Below are positions 54,496-64,000 of a stretch of 64,000 bases of DNA, piece by piece. The notes under the pieces are model-generated. The model ran no database searches, was not told the DNA's origin, and was given only the letters and a program-made list of their open reading frames with translations. The DNA lies in the NCBI RefSeq assembly GCF_030704535.1, contig NC_081818.1, positions 27,727,501-27,791,500 on the forward strand. The letters run 5' to 3'. The first letter of the stretch is position 1. The number at the start of each line of letters is the position of its first letter. This stretch comes from Vitis vinifera (taxonomy: Eukaryota > Streptophyta > Magnoliopsida > Vitales > Vitaceae). Made by a program: the position numbers and the translations under genes.

Positions 54496-55359
54496 TTTTT
54501 TTTTTAAACTTAAAGATAAATTGTAATATTTATTTTACTTGAAAGGAAAATAAAGAAATTCAAATTTGAATGGATAGATAAATTTTATAGGAGATCTAGA
54601 CATCTTAAAAGCTTTTTTAAAATATTGTCAACTTTAAAAATCATCTTTGGCCAAACAAGAAACACAACCTAGCTATCAAGTTTGAAATATATACTAGGGT
54701 GAGGTAGTGTCATCTACTTTTAAGGATAGCTATACCTTGTGATTTCACATCTTTAATTTTCTCACTTCTCTCTAATGTGAAAGGACAGATGGGTTATCTT
54801 CCCTTGATTTCCCTTTTGTCTACATCTTACCCAATTGGATTATAAGATTGTACTTGGTTTATTAATTATGGATGAGAACTTGGTCTCATTCTTTGAATTG
54901 ATACTTAAAAAATAATCAACAAATTGTTAAGGTAAGAGCACCCTATAGAAATACAAAGAAACTTTCCTCTATTTCTTGTAACCAAAATAGGTTTGTCAAG
55001 GGATTTCTAAAAAAAGATTAATATATTTGATTTGTCAATGAGGTAAACATAATAATAAAATACATGATAACTATAGTTGATTTTAATTCCCGTTGTATCA
55101 AGAGTAATGAATTTGTAAAGTTGTCTCTAAAAATAAACTAAAAATTCATAACCATAAATTTCATCGAGAATACATTATTTTTTGCATCAATAATGATAAT
55201 CATCTATAAAGATAGATTTTTAACAAATGATTAAAAAAAGCTTGTCTTTGATCAAGTGGGGATATTTTAAAGGAGCATCTTAAAGTAATTAGATTGATAA
55301 CTAGGCCACTAGAATTGAAGAGCACATAGTAAGGATTCACTACATAAAAGTAGAGTGAA

Positions 55360-56930
55360 AATGAACAACATTTACCTGTTAATCCTTTAATATTTGTTTC
55401 TCAAAAAACAACCCTTCTCCCTTTGTAATTCCTCTATGTGTAGAGCAAATGCCTCTCTTCTTCCACATATTTTGAATCTCAAGTGGCTTCTCAAGCAAAC
55501 CACAAATGCACCTCCCTCACCCAATTTTTTCAATTCTTAGGTTTTAGTGCCTATCAGTACGGTTCCTAACTTACAAACTAGAGTGGACCCAACAATTCTC
55601 CCCATGTAATAGGCTCTTCCAAGTCTAACTTTTGTGTATAGATTTCTAGCTTCTCCTTAGGCAAGGGCTTTGTCAACATATTTGATCCATTTTCCATAAT
55701 GTGTATTTTATCCATAGGTGTAGCAATTTTCTTTCAAGCACATCACGAATTCATTGATATCTTATATCGATATGCTTTGACTAATTGAGTGAAATATTGA
55801 ATGTTTGGAAAGGTGAACGACACTTTAATCGTTACTATATATGATATGCTTTTCTTATGACAGACCTAATTCTTCTACAAGCTTCCTCATCCACAAAGCT
55901 TCCTTCTATATTTCAATAATTACGATGTACTTAGCAATTGTGGATAAAAACATATATTTTTGTAGTTTGGGTTGCCAAAGAAACTATTCCTCCTACAAAA
56001 GTCATCCATAAAAGTCACAAAATAAAGTACACCTCTAGGAGTTTTAACTTGCATGGAACAAATACAAGTGCCAATCAAGTAAAAACATTTGATATTCTAG
56101 ATTGAGGGTATGAATGTGAAAGACTACTCTATGTGTTTATCCAGCTAAACAACTAACATAAGTTTTAAAAGACACCTTGCAAACTAGGTAGGTATTATTT
56201 TCTAGCTAGTAGTTGAAGCCGTTTCTCACTAATGTGACTAGCTAAGCCTTTTGTGTTAAAAGATCAATCCTTCCATCATTTTGAATCACATTTATCTCTC
56301 TTTTGTGAAATTTAGCTTTTATAACATAAAGTGTGTTCTTTTCTTTTCTCTCATCCCTATTAAAAAACCTTTTATGATCTATTTTGTTTTACTAAAATGA
56401 TTAGTAAAACAATACGTCATTATTAAGTTTATTTATAGATATCAAATTAAGACAAATATCCAGGACATGCCTAACATCTTTGAGCATTAATTTGCTTTAT
56501 CACTAATCTCCAACTAATTATCTCCAATACCTACTATTAAAGGCACTATTGTTTCCCATCCTAACATTACCAAAATTACTAATAGAATAAGACGCGAAAA
56601 AGTCACCATAAGGAGTTACATGGAATGAAACACCAAAATTAATCATCCAATCACTATCTTAGCACACAAAGTTAAGACAAATATCATCACTAACAATGAT
56701 AACGAATGGCAACTTTATTAGTCTCTTTTTCATCTTTATTTCCTTTATTTTGTTCTCCTTTCCACGTTTTGCATTCCTTCTTCATGTGGCTTGGCTTATT
56801 ACAGTGGATATTTTTCCTAGATATGGATTTTCCTTCTATTTGTCATTTTTGCCCTCACCTTGATGATTTCTATTTTTTCTTTTTCCACATTTTTCATGTG
56901 CTTCACTAACAAGTACCTCAAAAGTAGATT
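55360..56930 (-). pseudogene. Degraded Ty1/copia retrotransposon
   Basis: Read on the minus strand: a gag zinc knuckle (CNKPSHMKKEC, about 56790), later an integrase scrap (YFVTFMDDF, about 56020), then after a deletion the RNase H end (KEALWMRKLVEELG, KHIDIRY, NMLTKPLPKEKLE; about 55930-55640). A polypurine GGGGAGAATTG at about 55590-55600 precedes TGTTGGGTCC, the probable start of a 3' LTR. Many stops and shifts, with reverse transcriptase lost. Integrase ahead of RNase H marks copia. Outer limits are approximate. Confidence 0.65.
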
Positions 56931-58057
56931 CACTCTTTTCCTTTCTTTTGACTTTTTCAATTGATACTATCTTTAACCATATGCATGATTACCTTCCTTA
57001 TTTAATAACAGCATTATTGTATCCCAACTATGAGAAAGGAGTTGTTCTATTTACAAAGAAACTAGAAGCTTATAATAATATAATCCCATTAAGAATACGG
57101 AGGTTAATTTCATTCACACCTCTGATATCCAAAGGTTTAATATAAATACACTAAGCTACTATTGATTTTAAATTTTGTCAATTAGTACCATTATAAATAT
57201 TGTATTTTATATATAAAATTATTTTTTAAAAAATAAAATTTATTTTTTAAAGAATTGTTAAACATATTCACCTAAAATCTCTTTAAGAATGAAATATTTA
57301 ATGAAATTGACTAGTAATGCAAGCAAATCCATGAAATTAATAGAAAATTGGAAGAAAATAAAAACAATTTGATGCGACTAAATGATCAAACATTCAATTG
57401 AAAAATATCGAAACACGAATTCAATTGCATTGTAAAAACAAGTAACTAGAAAGAAAAATCTATATTTTAAAATTTTAAAAAATAATAATAATAAAATAAA
57501 CCTGACAGAGAAAAGGGTTATTTTGAACAAATATTTTAAAATAAACCCCAAATGTATATTTTTATGACCAAAAAAAATTTTGAACCCAAATCCCTCTTCT
57601 TAGGCTGCAAAATTACCAATAAGACAATCTTCAAATAGCTTACAATGTTTTGGGCTCACTTCCATTCAATTCAGGTTTAGTTCTTGACGACCCTTCAAGT
57701 CCATTTAGTCATGGGCAGTGGCCTGTTTCTATGGCCCTGGCCCCCCTTGCATGCTAATCCCTGTGACAAGAAAACTCAAAGGGAACTGCTATTTACTCTT
57801 TCCTTCCTCAAGATCATACTTACTATTTGCTATCCAATGATGACGAAGTTTCATACTGAAATGAAATGTAATGAAGGGAAAATGTTAATGTAGTAATGAA
57901 TAATATTTTGGGCCATTCTTTCACTTGAATAGAAATGATCATATAATAGCAAGTGTGTCGAAGACTCGAAATTCTCTATCCCTGTAAATGCTACAACATG
58001 AGTATTACATCACTGAATCAGCAACAGCAGTAACTGGAAATAAGATGACTAGTTTCT
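56931..58057. other. Intergenic DNA and MDAR 3' flank
   Basis: AT-rich, no gene seen. The part next to 58057 is the reductase 3' untranslated region. Confidence 0.5.
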
Positions 58058-61000
58058 TTACCATCTTCGGCGTTTCCTTCCGTACCAATATGCAAATACA
58101 GCTACGGAGGCAGCCACAATCACCCCTGCTGTTGCATGCCAAGCATACATTGGTTTTTGAAGATTGAGGCCAGAGCTGCTCACCTCAGGAGGCTGTGATG
58201 GTGGTGGTTTCCGACTGACTGCCAATGCAAAACCCAGACCTTGTCTTTCCAGCTCAGCTAAGTCTTCAACATCTGGCTTCAGCTTGGTAGCCTTGGCTAT
58301 GGCCTCATACTCCTCTTTCGTTCCACCTTCAAGGAAAGACCCAACAAGTTGGCCTTTACTCACCCAGTAAGCACCAAAAGTGCTTCCAGAGAAATCCCCA
58401 TAATGAACCACTTCCCCTACAGAGTCCCCATAGAACTGCCAAGACAGCGTGAAGACCCTGGAGTAGAAGAATGGTAGGTAGTCGAATTCACTTGTCTTGG
58501 CTGGTTCCATTATTGCAGTAACAGCATGTCTTGCTGACTTTCGGGCTGAGTCAACATGCTCAAGTCTGCGGGTTTCTCCAAAGAGTTTGACAGGAAATGC
58601 TGCAACATCTCCAACAGCATAGACTGAGCTATTACTTGACTGCATCCATCCATTCACTTTGATCCCACCCTTTTCCAAAGTTAGTTGGCCCTCAAACAGG
58701 CCTGTATTTGGGCGGATTCCGATTCCCACCACAACCATGTCTGCAGGGAGCCGATTCCCATCCCTGAGAGTAACTGCTGTGACCTGTAGAATGAATAGTT
58801 TGCCATAAACTTATAGATAAAGCTGAACCAGAAAAAAGATGCCTTATGTACAAGAATGATCCTTGCTAGCCTATTTCCTGGAAAGGTGACTTCCTATGTA
58901 TAATGAAGGTTCATTTTCCTTTGTTTTGGAGATTAAAGAATTTCTTTAGAATAAATAATTGATGTTCTTGCACTCCAAAGATATCAGATAGCAAATATCA
59001 GCAACCATTGTCTGGTCCATGTTTCCATAGTACAACAAGGCCAACGAGCAATTGGTCTCCACATTCTAAACTAGCATTAAGTTTTTACCTTTCCAGAGTC
59101 GTCGATATCAAATGATGACAAGGCCGTTCCTTTAATGAACTTTACTCCTTTAGACTTGTAATAATCTTCATAATAACTCGCAATCTTTGGTGTGAACAAA
59201 CGGGCCACTGCAAAAACAAGAAAGGAATGAATTTTCATTTTAATTATAGTACTCGCTGTCCATGTAAAGAATTTTAAACATGAAGTCTACAAATTGTTGA
59301 ACCTTTTTTTTCTTTTTTAATTTTCCTAATAAACATAAAGTGTTGCTACAGGGAAAATAACCCTTGAAGAATGTAGATAATTCTTACGCATAAGAATGAA
59401 AACAAATTAAAGTTTTGACCACGCAAGTGTCCAAGAGTTGACAACTTGTATTCCCATTCTGTCTTACATGGCATTTCAAAAGAATCCATTCTGTCTTCCA
59501 AGGCAATTGAAAAGAAGTTCATCTCATGTAGTTTTATCATGGAGTTTGGGAAAAGTAGACACTCAAACTGGAAAAGGTATTGGAAATGCTTTCAGCACAA
59601 CAGGCTCTCCATTAACAAAATCTTCAGAAACCTTTAAAATGAGGAAAATTAGGATGGAATTATATTCTAGGATGCCACTTTCCAGGAAATAGGTTGTGCA
59701 TGCCCACATTGGTCATCTCAAATCATGCAAGTTCTTCAATTATATAACTTACTAATAAATCATAATGATAAACAAGCTCATCCAATAGAGTTAGACACTT
59801 CTTTTCATGATTTAACTTCTCATCTAAGCAAACTGAGCCCTAGTATCTAGGATCCTGTTTAAGATTTCAAAAATTCTGAAATTAATTATCAATTTTCATT
59901 TCTGAAGCACTCCAAATTCCTTGGATTCCAATTTTGTCTTTCAAATGCTAGGAAAAGAAGGTAATAATTTAGAACAGTGCTTACTGCAATGTGCTTCTGG
60001 GAAGACCATTGTAACATTTATTTTATTTATCACCAAAGATGCAGCACACTCCATGCCTATGTACCCACCGCCAATCACAACAGCATTCCCACCAGTACAA
60101 GATTTCATGACATCAACAAGCCTGGTGGCATCAGCCAAGTCACGTAAATAACACACATTTTCAGCATCTGATCCAGCCACTCCAAATTCTTCAAGCTGCA
60201 ATGCCTATACATAAGATGCAATTGATTAGTCAGTCAACAAATTATTAATTAAATCACTATCTTTAATAGGTGAGAATTAGCCTCAATAATTGGTCCTTAT
60301 AAATTAGTGCAACTCCCAATTTCAATCCTTAAATTGAAAGATTGAGGGCTGAGCATGGATCACAAGAAGGCCTTATGTATCATTAAACTGAAAATCTTCA
60401 CCTGATTCTGTTTCACTCCTTTCTCTGCTAATTATGTTGTTGAGATATATGCAAACGTATTTACACAAACAAGGTATGTAGATATAAAATGGTATACCCT
60501 TTTAAATACAAATAAAGTTGCTCTGAAACATTTGGCTTATAAAAAAATGTCACCTTTCCACCTTTAATCTGGGCTCTGATTACTTGGGGATTGCCCTTAC
60601 ATTCAATGTAGAAAGCAACAAGATTAGCTTCTTAATGACAGGTTCAAAAAGGCTTGATACATCATAGCACAATCTTCAAAAATTTAAATTCTAACAAACT
60701 TTTAATGTTAACTAAGAATTTTGAGCCATTTGAAAATTTTGACATTCAATATGTTGATAGAAACTACAAAATTTCTAGTATTTGGGGAATGCTGTTAGGA
60801 ATTGTTGTAAATTCAGGATTCTGTTTTTTTATTCTTTAAATCAAGATGAGAACCAAAATAAAAAAATACAAAACAAAGAATTAAAATAAATAAATAAAAC
60901 CTGATGCTCAGCCCCTACACCACAAAGACACATGCAACCACAAAGCACAAGAAACAACTTATTATGTTTTTAAAGTACAAGAAAGAACAGTTACATAAGC

Positions 61001-62958
61001 AAAGGAAAACAATGTGGTTATACAATTTTTTTAAGTATTTCCAAAGAAAAAAAATCCATATCTCTTATAGGGATTAACCATAAGCGAAAAGATCTTGCCT
61101 ATCTGATGCACTACAAGGTAATTGACTGTTGAAAGATCAGTTTTCAATACCCGAGCACCTGTTGCAATGATGAGAATCTTGTAACTTATTGTTTCTCCAG
61201 TTGCTGTTAGTAGCGTCTTCCGCCTCACATCAGCAGATTTGACTCGAGTACCAAGGACCAGTTCAATTCCTATGCAGAGTCCAAAAGTCAGGTACCATGT
61301 TGAAAACAGACTATATATATATATATCTTCCATGTTCTTTTATTTGATTGAATGATATGCTAGTACTTTTAATCAGAGAGAAAGCATAGATAGAAAAATA
61401 TTTAAAGCATAAACAACAGTAAGAAACTTGAGATCAAATTGATTCTATTTAAAGCATAAATAAAAGGAAGGAATTTGAAATCAAATTGAAGCAATAAGCA
61501 TTAATACAAAAATATTACATGAGGAGATGCAGTCAACTATTTTCATGAAAAATCAGCAATCATAAACAGGTTGATAGGTTGTGAAAAGCATACCCAACAT
61601 GGTCCTGTAATTTTGTTCTGCCTGGGCACTTAAGATTAATTAATATGATGATTATTAATTATATAAATGAGCTGATGGACTCAAACTTTGAGAATAACCC
61701 CTCACTAGGTTCAAAAGAATGATTGCATAGATGGGAAAAAGGAAAAAAAACTGAAAAAAGAATGTTGATTGCAAGAAGACAACAAAGAAATATCCCATTA
61801 AAACACATCATATTCTGAAAATAATTCTCACAAAAGAGTAGCACTAGAGTCGAGGCATCGAATGAAGACTAATTACCATGTTCCTTATACCATTTTGGAG
61901 TTAATCTCTCCTCATTAGCACCAACACAAGTGTGAAATGATGGTAGGCGTGAAGGAGCTGCATATTGCCAAAAACAAAACACTACTTTAATCACTGCATG
62001 TTTATAGAAGAAGACTAAATATTATAGTAACATTTCACATTGAAAAAAATGTTTAATGGTAAATATCACATCAACAATAGAGGACCCCCTAGGGATAGAA
62101 GATAATCTAGAGATAATGTGATAATGATTTATGAAAGAACATGACCATCCCAAGTCAACTTTCTTATCCAGATTTTATGTGCCCCCTACATGTTTTCTCA
62201 TAAAAACATCAGAAAACAGCCTTATCTTTGTCTTTGTAGAAGCTTCAAAGACATAGTCATTTACCTAGCATGAGAACTGCAATTCCAAAAGCTATTTTGA
62301 GTGGGTCATCTCATAAATGTAAGTCTGAAATCCAAATATAAGTCATCTATCTCCAATATTTGAGACATTTGTATGCCCGAATATAACTGAATGAATTGAT
62401 GTTTTTACATTCATAGACAACTTCCACAATTTCAAGTCACAAGTAATGACATTATTTACATTTTCATCATTGCAATTCTAGGTGGCACTCAAAACCTTTT
62501 TTTTTCCTTCTTTTTGAAAATTGAAGCACGTCTCTTTATCATCAAGTTCTGCACAGAACAGAATAAAATACTCCATTTTCACAAGACTATCTGAATCATC
62601 TACACCAAAGGGTTAAGAGTCATAAGTTATTAGTAATATGGAGCTTCAAAACCCTCGAGAACCTGAAAATAACCTACTTGATATGGCACCTGAGAGCATT
62701 TTAAACAAAAAAAATTATTGAACCTCCACTCCAAAAAGACGTGAAAGTAGGGTGCTTGCGTAATGTTTGAAGTAGGAGAGAATTTTCAAGATTCAATAAT
62801 CAAATCTCCAAGAAATTTATTTTGTTTAATAAAAAGCGTAAGATATTTATGATGGAAGAAACTGAACCATATAATCAAGCCATGAAATTTGAGGTTAAGA
62901 AGATACCTTCTGGAAGCAAAAAACCTTTGCTTAATGCAGGTCTCTCATATGGCACAAC
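58058..62958 (-). CDS. MDAR4: Monodehydroascorbate reductase, membrane-anchored peroxisomal type, 5' end outside the window
   Basis: FAD enzyme that uses NADH to reduce monodehydroascorbate to ascorbate. Exons on the minus strand: 62907-62958, 61877-61957, 61151-61269, 59985-60204, 59089-59207 and 58058-58783, all GT-AG with matching phases (438 codons). The first exon, carrying the N-terminal FAD motif (about 45-50 residues), is not in the window. Visible: VVPYERPALSKG, the TGAR segment, the NADH-binding VVIGGGYIGMECA, GIRPNT and the FAD-contact YAVGDVAAFP. The C-terminus adds a hydrophobic span (GVIVAASVAVFAYWY) and the basic end GRKRRRW, as in Arabidopsis MDAR4, which sits in the peroxisome membrane. 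Expected total about 485-490 aa. No lesion seen. Confidence 0.93.
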
Positions 62959-64000
62959 CTACAAGAAGAGTCATGGAGCTTTAGAATTGTCTGAAAATCA
63001 AAATTGACAAGCCCTTTATTTTCACAAACTATCACATTATTTACAAAATCAAAAGATAGATACCAGACCATTCATCAATGTGAAAAACACAGAATATATA
63101 CAAGCTTATGAACTTGTTTGCGAGTGATTTTGAGAGGGGCTAAAAGTGTTTCCTAATACTTGAAAGCACTGCTTCCTAATACTTGAAAGCACTTTTTTTT
63201 TCTTTTTTTATGAACATTAAGCGTTTAGCAAACTTTTGAAAATTTTGAGATTCAATTAAAATGATCTTTTGACAATTGCTTGATGGGTAATTCTTCCAAA
63301 ATCATTTTTTTTTGTGATATAATACATTATCCAAAACACAATCAAAGTACTTTTATTAGTTTATATCTAGACACTATGCGATTCTTTTTTAAAAGCATTT
63401 CTAATAGAAGTGCTACTAACAAAAGTGTTATAAATAAGAACGCTTTAACTAGAATCACTCCCAAATGGACTCTATGTCTCGGCTCTAAAAATCCATAACA
63501 TTTTGATTTTTCTATTAAATTATCCCAACTTCTGAACTATGAGGGTTAAAGTCATAAAAATCTCTGACTAACCCACTGCACGTAAACTTTCAAGGTATAA
63601 GTTAAAGGGATTTAGGGCATTAGAATGCAATTTTAATTTATAAAAAGAACGTCAGAAGCATGAGATCCAAGCCTTACATTTCTACAATTTAATTGAATGT
63701 TGGTAAAAAGCCCTAAACCCTTTTCATAGATCAAATTGTCGATCATATAGGAAACCCAATGTTCTCTACTGAAGACCAATTTGGACAAGTGTTCACTCAT
63801 AAGGTGGTTGATATCATTGATTATTTATCCTAGCATTCCCACCAAACTTGAAAAAGCACAAAGTGTTTGAATAAATTCCTCTGTTGTGTTACCGAGCAAA
63901 CAGAAGAAAAGTAAAAGAGATTCGAATATCTCACAGTCCCAATTCAGCATATGACAAACAGTAAACAAACTTCTGCATTATAAAGCTCCTACTGAATTAA
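62959..64000 (-). other. Intron of the MDAR gene reaching the window edge
   Basis: Upstream (right) of the first visible MDAR exon. No further exon of this gene and no other gene was recognised; plain AT-rich DNA. Confidence 0.5.

Noticed and set aside
58164..58370. Open frame on + over the last MDAR exon
   Set aside because: Antisense shadow of strongly coding MDAR sequence.

Overview
The window is plant nuclear DNA, AT-rich, with intron-containing genes separated by transposable elements. Recognisable products (a subgroup-19 R2R3-MYB very like grapevine MYB24, a plastid-type peptide deformylase, a class I ARF, a membrane-bound monodehydroascorbate reductase) and the repeat types point to a eudicot, most likely grapevine (Vitis). 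That identification rests on recognition, not on a search.

Five host genes can be modelled exon by exon. They are: (1) a secreted polygalacturonase on + (323-2718, 7 coding exons, 483 aa); (2) a PDF1B-type peptide deformylase on - (5153-15415, 6 coding exons, 275 aa), convergent with the first and swollen by intronic elements (a Mutator-like element with a tRNA-like SINE segment, a LINE endonuclease fragment, and a SINE with a perfect 13-bp target duplication); (3) an ARF1-type GTPase on + (30184-36690, 181 aa), with a 5'-truncated LINE in intron 1, an inverted-LTR foldback in intron 3 and a probable GC-AG last intron; (4) a MYB24-like R2R3-MYB on + (49154-52796, 189 aa), with a 3-kb second intron holding a degenerate tandem array; (5) a monodehydroascorbate reductase (MDAR4 type) on - (58058-62958), whose first exon lies beyond the right edge.

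Between PDF1B and ARF sits a complete but dead Ty3/gypsy element (18510-28777) with 5-bp target duplications (GGAAG), two LTRs of about 0.7 kb, a primer-binding site and a polypurine tract. Its gag-pol runs on the minus strand and is broken by many stops and one frameshift. Between integrase and the 3' LTR lies a second gene in the opposite orientation. It has its own TATA box, predicted introns, a putative gypsy-type transposon domain, a long coiled coil and a poly(A) signal. This antisense gene is the most interesting unit in the window. A solo LTR of the same family, in opposite orientation and with an AAACC target duplication, lies at 40738-41470 inside an older gypsy gag remnant.

The rest is intergenic DNA with MITE pairs (42.0-45.1 kb), foldbacks, microsatellites and a degraded Ty1/copia element (about 55.4-56.9 kb, minus strand). 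The host genes share no evident pathway: they cover cell-wall pectin hydrolysis, organelle N-terminal processing, vesicle traffic, floral or terpenoid transcriptional control, and ascorbate recycling.
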